DNA of 22,070 bases from CADCTM01 sp049671305 (GTDB lineage Bacteria; Cyanobacteriota; Cyanobacteriia; Cyanobacteriales; Coleofasciculaceae), in NCBI GenBank assembly GCA_049671305.1, contig JBATUR010000057.1:1-22070 (forward strand), read 5' to 3'. This document shows, piece after piece, positions 1-6,058 of the stretch. The position numbers were made by a program, and so were the translations under genes. Position 1 is the stretch's first letter; the number at the start of each line of letters is the position of its first letter. Below the pieces are notes generated by a model. It did not search any database, was not told where the DNA came from, and was given only the letters and a program-made list of their open reading frames with translations.

Positions 1-315
1 GAATTAGATGGCAAGAACAAAACTTTAGTTACATTAGGAGCAGATGAAGATACTTACATGACAATTGGCGGCGGTGAATCGCAAAAATTTGTTGTATCAG
101 TAACCTTCGATAATATCAGCTTCCATAACTTAGTGGATTTATCAAAACCAAACGGGACAGAAAAGCTAATCGTTGGTGGACAAGAAGGAATTTATCCAGC
201 AAAGATGTGTGTTGATTTGCTTTCTTGCTTATTATCAGCTAGAACATTTGCCAAATCAGGAAAACTTGATTCCTTACTATCATGGCAAGAAGATGAATCA
301 TTAGTATTGGTCTAA
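1..315 (+). CDS. Imm1-family immunity protein, 3' part
   Basis: The frame is open from base 1 and stops with TAA at 313-315, so this is the C-terminal 104 residues of a gene that begins outside the window. The ATG at 58 is internal. Visible hallmarks are a Met-Thr-Ile-Gly-Gly-Gly strand, then a Val-Gly-Gly-Gln-Glu-Gly-Ile-Tyr-Pro-Ala-Lys stretch, then a C-terminal helix with Ala-Arg-Thr-Phe-Ala-Lys-Ser-Gly-Lys-Leu-Asp and a closing Trp. These match the Imm1 (DddI-like) fold as I know it: small cytoplasmic proteins thought to neutralise deaminase-type polymorphic toxins. In cyanobacteria Imm1 members often occur as orphans without an adjacent toxin. The partner, if any, would lie upstream of base 1. 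An Uma2 gene follows 58 nt downstream on the same strand. Family call fairly confident; function inferred. Confidence 0.72.
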   Translation, partial: ELDGKNKTLVTLGADEDTYMTIGGGESQKFVVSVTFDNISFHNLVDLSKPNGTEKLIVGGQEGIYPAKMCVDLLSCLLSARTFAKSGKLDSLLSWQEDESLVLV

Positions 316-373
316 AAATTAAGACTTACCAAAAATGCAACTACAATCTTAAAATAACTACCAAAACAACACG

Positions 374-970
374 ATGAATCCTAGCCTTCTCGAACAATCA
401 GGTGGTAACTCAATCACCGAACAACGCATCATCTTACACGGCGTAAGTTGGCAACAATACGAAACCCTGCGAAAGACATTAGATGGAGTGTCAGGAACTC
501 GTATGACTTACCTAAATGGCACTCTAGAAATTATGACTCCTTCCCCAGAACATGAAGATAGCAAGGCAACTATTGGTACATTATTAGATATTTACTTAAT
601 ACAGAAACAAATCAGATTTTATAAGTGTGGTTCCCCTACCGTCACAAATCAAAACACGGCTAAAGGGAAAGAACCCGATGAATCCTATAGTTTAGGAACA
701 AAAAAAGCGCTCCCAGATATTGCCATCGAAGTAATTGTTAGTAGCGGTGGTTTGGATGTTTTATCTGTATATCAAGGTTTAGGTGTTCCTGAAGTTTGGC
801 TATGGAAAAATAATCAATTATCGATTTATCACTTACGCCCTCAAGGTTATGAGCAAATTTCCCGAAGTGAATTATTGCCAGAATTAGACTTGGCACTTTT
901 AGTGAAATATCTGAATTATTCAGATCAATATGATGCAATCATTGAGTTTCGCAATATCATTAGTACTTAA
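374..970 (+). CDS. Uma2 family (DUF820) PD-(D/E)XK nuclease-like protein
   Basis: A 198-aa protein of the Uma2/DUF820 family, very abundant in cyanobacteria and predicted to have a restriction-endonuclease-like fold. Its biological role is poorly known. Visible features are an N-terminal helical segment (about 1-60), the Glu-Pro-Asp-Glu-Ser-Tyr strand at 100-105, Pro-Asp at 114-115 with Glu119 in the core active-site strand, and the family ending Leu-Gly-Val-Pro-Glu-Val-Trp at 136-142. Length is normal for the family. Odd point: from memory, members usually have a Lys in the Ser-Gly-Gly-x-Asp-Lys-Leu segment, but here residue 129 is Val, so catalytic competence is uncertain. It starts at the ATG at 374, with no strong Shine-Dalgarno. 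It lies 58 nt after the Imm1-like gene and may share its transcript. Confidence 0.88.
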   Translation: MNPSLLEQSGGNSITEQRIILHGVSWQQYETLRKTLDGVSGTRMTYLNGTLEIMTPSPEHEDSKATIGTLLDIYLIQKQIRFYKCGSPTVTNQNTAKGKEPDESYSLGTKKALPDIAIEVIVSSGGLDVLSVYQGLGVPEVWLWKNNQLSIYHLRPQGYEQISRSELLPELDLALLVKYLNYSDQYDAIIEFRNIIST

Positions 971-1020
971 GCTAAAAGCCTTCTCTAAACCCATTCCCTG
1001 CCTCATTACAGAATTTAGTA

Positions 1021-1040
1021 AAAGTTTTTGAAAAAACTTT
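1021..1040. repeat. 20-nt A/T-rich palindrome
   Basis: AAAGTTTT, a TGAA loop and AAAACTTT make a perfect 8-bp stem. It sits 50 nt after the Uma2 stop. No T-run follows, so it is not a classical terminator. It could mark the 5' boundary of the structured interval that follows. Confidence 0.5.
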
Positions 1041-1280
1041 CAGGAATCGCACCCATCAAGCTTGTAGACATAATCAACGTAGACTGCTAGAGCTTGTAGA
1101 TACCCAAAGAAAGACCATTTCACTGGTTGAATGCCGCACCACGCGGAAGATTGGGAGTCTTCTGAACAGCGAGTGTACAGCACACCAAGCTGAAAATGGT
1201 ACAAGTTTTTGCCCCAAGTTCTAGGTTTTCCTCCCTTGTTAGATATCGGTGGTTTCATTGTTGCAACCACCGATTTTTTT
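1041..1280 (+). ncRNA. Candidate structured non-coding RNA (unassigned)
   Basis: This gene-free interval folds extensively on the + strand and ends in a strong terminator. Helices found by eye: an outer 10-bp helix pairing 1087-1096 with 1215-1224 (one G-U); an inner helix pairing 1114-1120 with 1194-1200, extended by two pairs past a bulge at 1193; and small hairpins at 1134-1146 (CCGC/GCGG) and 1146-1162 (GAAGA/TCTTC, 7-nt loop). GTAGAC repeats at 1064, 1079 and 1096 (the last as GTAGAT). The closed, rod-like shape and size recall 6S-type RNAs, but I recognise no diagnostic motif of 6S, tmRNA, RNase P or SRP RNA. The 5' end is a guess. Short open frames cross the region on both strands but none looks like protein. 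Confidence 0.4.
1245..1280 (+). terminator. Intrinsic terminator (+ strand)
   Basis: ATCGGTGGTT at 1245-1254 pairs perfectly with AACCACCGAT at 1265-1274, leaving a 10-nt loop. Seven Ts follow at 1274-1280. On the opposite strand no T-run follows the stem, so it works for + transcripts, not for the nit gene whose stop lies 4 nt beyond. Confidence 0.75.
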
Positions 1281-1283
1281 ATG

Positions 1284-2096
1284 TCACACAAAGACGCGGT
1301 GCTCAAGAGACGGCATCTGGCGACGCACTTGCTGAAGACGTGCGGGATCAATTTCTGCGATCGCAACTCCTGGTGTATCTCCAGCATCAGCTAGAATAAC
1401 CCCCCAAGGGTCAATAATCATCGCATGACCATGTGTATGGCGCATGGCATAATGACGACCTGTTTGGGCAGGTGCAATGATATAGCAGGTATTTTCAATT
1501 GCTCTAGCTTGCAGCAAAACTTGCCAATGATCTTTACCCGTATAAGCCGTAAAAGCCGCAGGAACAAAGATCAAATCAGCGCCTTTATATGCCAAATACC
1601 GGTAAAGTTCCGGAAAACGAACATCATAGCAGACAGAAAGCCCTAACCTGCCTAACTGTTCAGAAGCATAAATCGGCGGATATTGAGTACCAGACATCAC
1701 TGTACTTGATTCTTGGTAAGTGTTGCCGTCGGGCAAGTTGACATCAAAAAGATGGACTTTTTCATAACGGGCGAGTTCAGTGCCATTAGCATCGACCAAC
1801 AGGGCTGTATTGTAAACTTTAGTACTGTTGACAGGGACTGGAAACCCACCACCCAAAAGCGTTATTTGAAAGCGCTGTGCCATCGTCTTTAGGAATTTTT
1901 CACTTTGGGATGCGATCGCTTCGGCTTGAGTTATTTTCTCTTGCTCTGTACCCAAAAACGAAAAATTTTCGGGTAAGCTAACAAGTTCAGCACCCCGACG
2001 CACAGCAATTTCTATGAGTTCTTCCGCCTCAACCAAGTTTTTTTCAAGGTCGGGCAAGCTAGTCATTTGAATTGCAGCAGCAAGATAGGACTTCAT
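1284..2096 (-). CDS. Carbon-nitrogen hydrolase, Nit1/Nit2-type amidase
   Basis: A 270-aa nitrilase-superfamily enzyme. The catalytic triad is visible: Glu43 (Pro-Glu-Asn-Phe), Lys113 (Tyr-Glu-Lys-Val-His-Leu-Phe) and nucleophile Cys156 (Ser-Val-Cys-Tyr-Asp-Val-Arg-Phe-Pro-Glu). The Asp-Val-Asn-Leu-Pro-Asp-Gly segment after Lys113 fits the Nit subgroup, whose characterised members hydrolyse deaminated glutathione or omega-amides of 2-oxo acids, a metabolite-repair role in the cytoplasm. The substrate here is inferred. The frame stays open upstream to a TTG at 2198, but the ATG at 2096 gives the canonical N-terminus Met-Lys-Ser-Tyr-Leu-Ala-Ala-Ala-Ile-Gln-Met and is preferred. A TATATT -10-like hexamer lies on the minus strand at 2139-2144, about 45 nt upstream. 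Transcribed alone. Confidence 0.93.
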   Translation of the reverse strand: MKSYLAAAIQMTSLPDLEKNLVEAEELIEIAVRRGAELVSLPENFSFLGTEQEKITQAEAIASQSEKFLKTMAQRFQITLLGGGFPVPVNSTKVYNTALLVDANGTELARYEKVHLFDVNLPDGNTYQESSTVMSGTQYPPIYASEQLGRLGLSVCYDVRFPELYRYLAYKGADLIFVPAAFTAYTGKDHWQVLLQARAIENTCYIIAPAQTGRHYAMRHTHGHAMIIDPWGVILADAGDTPGVAIAEIDPARLQQVRRQMPSLEHRVFV

Positions 2097-2225
2097 TATT
2101 TTGTGCAGGACGGACAGTTCTAGAACCAAGTTTCGGTAAATATAACAGGCAACGGGTTTAAAGGCTATACCAGTCTCTAATGCCAATGCTAAATACAAGT
2201 CTTTATACCTGCTTTCTACGACCGC

Positions 2226-2261
2226 AAGGACGCTTATTTAGCGCCGACAAATCCTTTTTTT
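2226..2261 (+). terminator. Terminator-like fold with T7 tail
   Basis: AAGGA (2226-2230) pairs with TCCTT (2252-2256), enclosing a CGCT/AGCG hairpin (2231-2243), and seven Ts run 2255-2261. It is read on the + strand, yet no + strand gene lies just upstream: nit is antisense. It may be fortuitous or end an antisense transcript. Confidence 0.3.
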
Positions 2262-2418
2262 GGAGGTTGTGTCGTGATTACAAGGTACTTAATCTTACTT
2301 GAGACAGATAATTCAACACTAACTATTATGTAAACTTCACATGGATGTAACCTAAGATTATAGTTGTGGCAGAAAGAAAATGTAACAAAAAAGATTGTTA
2401 TGGTAACGTATTTCTGGT

Positions 2419-2459
2419 ACGAACTAATCAAGTACGAAACAAAACTTAAACTAGTTCGT
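2419..2459. repeat. Inverted and direct repeats upstream of the 79-aa gene
   Basis: ACGAACTA (2419-2426) is matched by its reverse complement TAGTTCGT (2452-2459). The GTACGAA unit is also directly repeated at 2417-2423 and 2432-2438. The spacing suggests an operator or a loose hairpin about 260-300 nt upstream of the gene. Function unknown. Confidence 0.35.
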
Positions 2460-2606
2460 CCTTGTTCCTAAGGTTCCGGCTTTTACCTCAGCAGACAAGG
2501 ATCGGTGAATTACTTTTTGATAATTTATCGTCACCTCGGAAACAAATTACCTTAAAGTGCAGTCAGCATTGATGTGGAACCTTTCACTAACGCAACCAAA
2601 GCCGTT

Positions 2607-2636
2607 TTAAGTCTCGCAAACTTGAGAAATTATAAT
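2607..2636 (+). promoter_or_regulatory. Probable promoter of the 79-aa gene
   Basis: A perfect TATAAT at 2631-2636 lies 84 nt before the ATG. The best -35 candidate is a weak TTAAGT at 2607-2612 with an 18-nt spacer. The transcript would have a leader of about 75-80 nt starting near the GGAAGCTTCC palindrome. Confidence 0.4.
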
Positions 2637-2719
2637 TCAGGGAAGCTTCCAAACAGGAAACTGAGTTTTCTTAGAAATTTCAGGTTGCCTTTATCTACTA
2701 GCCAATGAGGACATAAACC

Positions 2720-2959
2720 ATGAGTCGAATTCAGGACATCGTACAGCAAACCTTAGCCACGGGCTATCTCACAGTAGAAGCAGAAGATCAACTACGTCAG
2801 CTTTTATTGACAAAGTACGATTGGGAAGACTTTAAGGCTTTTATTCGACTACAGCAAGAGGCAATGGAAGGACGAGTTAAGCAACAGTCTCGTGAACTTT
2901 TGTCCTCACGTCGGCTTAGTTGCTCTAGTTTTAAGGAAGAAGTAGCGATCGCTTCTTGA
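2720..2959 (+). CDS. Conserved cyanobacterial small protein of unknown function
   Basis: A 79-aa acidic, helix-rich protein. The first 55 residues follow a pattern I recognise from many cyanobacterial orphans: Met-Ser-Arg-Ile-Gln-Asp-Ile-Val-Gln-Gln, then a Thr-Gly-Tyr-Leu-Thr-Val-Glu-Ala-Glu segment, then Leu-Arg-Gln-Leu-Leu and an Arg-Leu-Gln-Gln-Glu-Ala-Met helix with Gly-Arg-Val at 51-53. No catalytic motif, signal peptide or membrane segment is visible. The tail from about residue 60 is Ser-rich, and its last codons are written by a HIP1 octamer (2945-2952), so this end may be variable. An AGGA-type Shine-Dalgarno sits 8-11 nt before the ATG, supporting the start. It stands alone between two long non-coding regions. 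Function unknown. Confidence 0.8.
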   Translation: MSRIQDIVQQTLATGYLTVEAEDQLRQLLLTKYDWEDFKAFIRLQQEAMEGRVKQQSRELLSSRRLSCSSFKEEVAIAS

Positions 2960-3433
2960 CTTTAAGGCTTCAATTATCAGATACAAGATGTCCATCCTTC
3001 TCAAAACCTAAACTGTTGTTGCAATTAGTTAACATCATTTTGGCATCACTTGTAACCTTGATTCAAGTGGTAGTACTCGATTTGAAAGCTTAGTTTAAAA
3101 AGTCCAAAAATAGTTTTAATTTAATATTTGTGTCAAGGTCACATTAAAGACAAATTATTATATATTTGATTTCCTATAACTTGGGTCATACTGAGAAATA
3201 GGAAGGCTTCCAATTTAGTATGCTACACAAAAATAAACTAAAATCGTTTTATTTATAAACAGTAGATTGTACGAAGTTAATCAACAGCTAGACAACTTCT
3301 ATTATATTAATTATTTTTACAATAATCAATATAATAGAAGTTGTCTAGCTTTAATAAAAACTCAGGATCTCAGCAATATTTACTCAAAAAACTACACACT
3401 AAAAATCAATAATAGGCAAATAGGAAAGTGTAG
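2960..3433. other. AT-rich intergenic region upstream of the PfkB gene
   Basis: A 474-nt very AT-rich stretch with no credible coding region. The open frame over 3267-3464 translates an AT-rich hairpin and is discounted. It contains the GGAAGGCTTCC near-palindrome at 3201-3211 and the long hairpin at 3286-3350. Confidence 0.6.
3286..3350. repeat. 23-bp perfect inverted repeat (long hairpin)
   Basis: The left arm 3286-3308 (starting AGCTAGACAACTTCT) and right arm 3328-3350 are exact reverse complements. After one mismatch (3309/3327) five more pairs form (3310-3314 with 3322-3326), leaving a 7-nt loop: about 28 pairs in 65 nt. Both arms contain TATAAT (3330-3335 on +, its mirror on -). It could be a small MITE-like element, a processed hairpin or a transcription block. 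No T-run or target duplication is evident. Confidence 0.7.
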
Positions 3434-4285
3434 ATGTCAAAAACCGGGCTTTTTGTGGGAATGATTGCTTTAGACTTAGTTTATTTAGCAACAAACTTGC
3501 CCACTAGTAACCAAAAAATAGTTGCCTCTGAATACACAATTGCCGCAGGTGGTCCCGCAACCAATGCGGCAGTAACATTTAATTATCTAGGAAATCAAGC
3601 AAAAATTGTCGGAGTTGTTGGCATTCACCCAATTACCCACTTAATCCGCAGTGATTTAGCAAATTATGGCGTAAAAATTGCCGATCTTAATCCTACGCAG
3701 ACTGAACCACCACCGATCGCTTCGATCATTGTCACACAAGCAACCGGCAGTCGCGCCGTCGTCTCAATAGCTGCACCAAAAATTGAGGACAGCCAACAGC
3801 TTGCTGAGATTAACTTACAATCAGATATCATCTTGATTGATGGTCATCAAAGCAGTGCCGGATATGCGATCGCTTTAGAGGCAAAACAACATCAGATCCC
3901 CGTCGTGATCGATGGCGGCAGTTGGAAACCCGGATTTGAAAAAATCTTACCTTTGGTAGATTACGCCATTTGTTCTGCCAACTTCCATCCTCCCAACTGC
4001 CATAACAGCACCGAAGTTATTGCCTATCTGTCCGCCCTCGGCATTCCACACATTGCCATCACCCAAGGACAAAAACCAATTTTATACTCCAGCCGTGGCA
4101 TCTGCCGTCAATTAGCCGTCCCTGCCATTGATCCCGTCGATACAATGGGCGCAGGTGACGTATTTCACGGCGCATTCTGTCATTACATCCTCCAGCAAGA
4201 CTTTACAGACGCCTTAACCGCCGCTACAAAAATTGCCTCACATTCCTGTCAATTTTTCGGCACACGACAATGGATGTCGGGGTAG
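3434..4285 (+). CDS. PfkB/ribokinase-family carbohydrate kinase
   Basis: A 283-aa cytoplasmic kinase of the ribokinase/PfkB superfamily, which phosphorylates a sugar or nucleoside hydroxyl using ATP. The substrate cannot be read from the sequence. The N-terminal substrate-binding motif is Ala-Gly-Gly-Pro-Ala-Thr-Asn-Ala-Ala (38-46). The C-terminal signature Asp-Thr-Met-Gly-Ala-Gly-Asp-Val-Phe (236-244) contains the anion hole and catalytic base Asp242. Length is slightly under the usual 300-330 residues, and the lid region looks short. The ATG at 3434 is preceded by AGGA at 3422-3425. The alpha/beta hydrolase gene follows after 68 nt, so the two probably form an operon. The long hairpin at 3286-3350 lies just upstream and may affect expression. 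Confidence 0.9.
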   Translation: MSKTGLFVGMIALDLVYLATNLPTSNQKIVASEYTIAAGGPATNAAVTFNYLGNQAKIVGVVGIHPITHLIRSDLANYGVKIADLNPTQTEPPPIASIIVTQATGSRAVVSIAAPKIEDSQQLAEINLQSDIILIDGHQSSAGYAIALEAKQHQIPVVIDGGSWKPGFEKILPLVDYAICSANFHPPNCHNSTEVIAYLSALGIPHIAITQGQKPILYSSRGICRQLAVPAIDPVDTMGAGDVFHGAFCHYILQQDFTDALTAATKIASHSCQFFGTRQWMSG

Positions 4286-4352
4286 TTCCCCCGTGCTTAC
4301 GACTAAGTAGATATACTGAAGACACTAACCCCAACAACCTAAAACCAGACAG

Positions 4353-5384
4353 ATGCAAACCTACCAACCGCCTTGGTACTTGAGTAATGGCTTAGTGCAA
4401 ACTATTGCCACAAGCTACTGGTACGGCACAACCTGGAGTTGGTGGGGTAGCAAAGTTCCCTGGTTATCTCACCTAAAACCCATACCCTGGCAGGAAAAAG
4501 TTTTTAGCGGCGCTGACGACGTACCCATTTGGGGAATGTGGAGTTGCCCTCCAAACGCCAAAGCTACCCTAATTATTACCTACGGCATTACAGGACAAGC
4601 ACGCACCGCTTGGTATGCTCATATCCTTGCCCGCAAAGCCTATAGCCAGGGTTGGGCAGTGCTAATTTATGATTGGCGAGGGCATGGCAAAACCGCAGAA
4701 TTATCACCAGTACCCTCGGCTGATGGTTGGCGAGAAGGCGAAGATCAATTAAAAATGGCTGCTGAGATGGTTGCGATGGGTTGCCCTGACGTAGTGGCGC
4801 TGGCGGGGCTATCTTTAGGTGGGCAACTGACGTTGTGGGGACTAAAGGCAGCTATTGAGCAAAATTGCTCTTTAATTAAATGTGGAGCTGTTTTGTGTCC
4901 AAATTTAGAATCAAATCGTTCTTTAGACTTTCTCTTATCATCGCCTGCAGGACGAGCAATTGAGCAGACTTTAGCCAAACAACTGCAACAAGAAGCTCGA
5001 AAACGCTTAGAAAGATTTCCTGATGCAGTTAAACCAGAAGCTGTGGAACAGGTTAACTCAATTCGGGAATTTGATCAATATATGGTGATTGATTACTACG
5101 GATTTTCTAGCGTGAATGAATATTACCAGAAAACGAGTGGATTGTATTTGCTTGATACTCTAACTCTGCCTTATTTAATCGTTTATGCCGAAGATGATCC
5201 CTTATTTGATCCCCTGCTTATTGCAGAGCTCCAACAACGAACCGACTCTAATCCTTATGCTCACTTAATTTTAACAGCTCAGGGTGGTCATGTTTCTCAC
5301 ATTAGTACACCAACCGCCCAGGAAGATGAATTTTGGGGTTTAAACCGACTGCTGGAATTTTGCGATCAGCTTAAGTTGTTGTAA
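4353..5384 (+). CDS. Alpha/beta hydrolase, YheT/ABHD-like
   Basis: A 343-aa alpha/beta hydrolase. The nucleophile elbow is Gly-Leu-Ser-Leu-Gly-Gly with Ser154. The acid is in Tyr-Ala-Glu-Asp-Asp-Pro-Leu-Phe (Asp281/282). The base is His313 in Gly-Gly-His-Val-Ser-His. The Tyr-Asp-Trp-Arg-Gly-His-Gly strand (106-112) and the Asp-Asp-Pro and Gly-Gly-His contexts resemble the YheT/ABHD1-3 branch of predicted esterases or lipases. The N-terminal 45 residues are Trp-rich (several Trp between 29 and 46) and may contact membrane or lipid. No classical signal peptide is visible. It lies 68 nt after the kinase gene on the same strand, with no terminator between, so co-transcription is likely. Substrate unknown. 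Confidence 0.9.
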   Translation: MQTYQPPWYLSNGLVQTIATSYWYGTTWSWWGSKVPWLSHLKPIPWQEKVFSGADDVPIWGMWSCPPNAKATLIITYGITGQARTAWYAHILARKAYSQGWAVLIYDWRGHGKTAELSPVPSADGWREGEDQLKMAAEMVAMGCPDVVALAGLSLGGQLTLWGLKAAIEQNCSLIKCGAVLCPNLESNRSLDFLLSSPAGRAIEQTLAKQLQQEARKRLERFPDAVKPEAVEQVNSIREFDQYMVIDYYGFSSVNEYYQKTSGLYLLDTLTLPYLIVYAEDDPLFDPLLIAELQQRTDSNPYAHLILTAQGGHVSHISTPTAQEDEFWGLNRLLEFCDQLKLL

Positions 5385-5454
5385 TTGAAGGAATATTTGT
5401 TTAAATGTTAACCAGAGTCAAATAATATTGCTTCTGCTTGTCTATTTTTGGCAG

Positions 5455-5673
5455 TTAAGCTATTACCGAAAGCTCATCAATAACTCTGACTCGTCCTCGA
5501 TAAAAAGAACGTAATAAGCGATCAATTGCAGCTCTTTCTTCTTCGGTGAGAGAGTCTTCCATCAAGGCTGCCATTAAACCATAGCGATCGGCTAATGTCA
5601 GAGTACCAGAATTACTGGCAACAGCAAATAAGTCGGCGACAGCACCAGGTAAAAGGCGGACTGTAGGAAACAT
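5455..5673 (-). CDS. Conserved cyanobacterial small protein of unknown function
   Basis: A 72-aa protein with no membrane segment. The pattern Leu-Thr-Leu-Ala-Asp-Arg-Tyr-Gly-Leu-Met-Ala-Ala-Leu (25-37), Leu-Thr-Glu-Glu-Glu-Arg-Ala-Ala-Ile-Asp-Arg-Leu-Leu-Arg (43-56) and a final Arg-Gly-Arg-Val-Arg-Val-Ile-Asp-Glu-Leu recurs in a widespread cyanobacterial orphan family. It suggests two helices followed by a short basic strand. Function unknown. ATG start at 5673; no clear Shine-Dalgarno. It is convergent with the hydrolase gene and separated by 385 nt from the aldo/keto reductase upstream on the same strand. A CRP-like palindrome lies about 165-180 nt upstream of its start. Confidence 0.75.
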   Translation of the reverse strand: MFPTVRLLPGAVADLFAVASNSGTLTLADRYGLMAALMEDSLTEEERAAIDRLLRSFYRGRVRVIDELSVIA

Positions 5674-5772
5674 CGAAAGATATAGAACTCAACTTTCTCA
5701 GTATGCTTGATTTAACCGCAAACAAACGTGATTGAAACTTGGTTGATTTTGTGATACTTCCGTGCTTTTCAG

Positions 5773-5795
5773 GTGAGTCATGCCTCACTTTTTTT
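5773..5795 (+). terminator. Weak terminator-like stem with T7 tail
   Basis: GTGAG (5773-5777) pairs with CTCAC (5784-5788), loop 6 nt, then seven Ts at 5789-5795. It is read on + and lies 390 nt after the hydrolase gene. The 5-bp stem is marginal. Confidence 0.3.
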
Positions 5796-5838
5796 GTGAT
5801 TAAAATTAGAAATACTTGTGATACCAAGCTGGTTTTTG

Positions 5839-5854
5839 AGTGAGATTTATCACA
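5839..5854. promoter_or_regulatory. CRP-like operator (AGTGA-N6-TCACA)
   Basis: AGTGAGATTTATCACA matches the CRP/SyCRP1 consensus TGTGA-N6-TCACA at nine of ten defined positions and keeps the full GTGA-N6-TCAC dyad. Cyanobacterial CRP homologues use this consensus. It lies 166 nt upstream of the 72-aa gene start on the minus strand, so that gene is the likely target if the site is real. Confidence 0.4.
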
Positions 5855-6058
5855 ACCCTAATATTAAGAGAGTCTTAAATAATTTATGTCTAAAGCATTA
5901 ATCCTCAAGAGAGAATGCTAATAATAGACAGTTATAAAATCGTCCTGATTAATATTTCTTTTTGAAAAAAGACTTGGGCAGAGGCAATTGCTTGGATGGC
6001 AGACACAACAACACATCCAAGAATTGCAACTTTATCTAAACCAATAACAATTTTTGTC

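Larger units (their letters stand above)
2097..2719. other. Intergenic region between nit and the 79-aa gene
   Basis: A 623-nt stretch with no convincing gene. It presumably holds the divergent promoters of nit (minus) and the 79-aa gene (plus). Structured elements are listed separately: a terminator-like fold at 2226-2261, an inverted repeat at 2419-2459 and a TATAAT box at 2631. GGAAGCTTCC at 2641-2650 is a perfect 10-bp palindrome in the probable 5' UTR. A related GGAAGGCTTCC lies at 3201-3211 beyond the gene. Confidence 0.6.
5674..6058. other. Intergenic region upstream of the 72-aa gene
   Basis: A 385-nt stretch with no credible gene. GTGA/TCAC-type words recur and include the CRP-like site at 5839-5854. 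A short stem followed by a T7 run lies at 5773-5795. Confidence 0.55.

Noticed and set aside
1040..1399. Open frames on both strands across the Uma2-nit gap
   Set aside because: Three overlapping frames on opposite strands cover the same structured interval and run into nit out of frame. Composition is Cys/Trp/Ser-rich and unlike a conserved protein; RNA structure explains the region better.
2408..2420. NtcA-like site GTA-N7-TAC
   Set aside because: The NtcA consensus needs eight bases between GTA and TAC; here there are seven, and the flanks do not match.
2234..2431. 65-aa minus-strand open frame
   Set aside because: AT-rich intergenic DNA, no Shine-Dalgarno and no recognisable pattern.
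3267..3464. 65-aa open frame before the PfkB gene
   Set aside because: It translates the AT-rich hairpin, giving a Tyr/Asn-rich product, and overlaps the kinase start in another frame.
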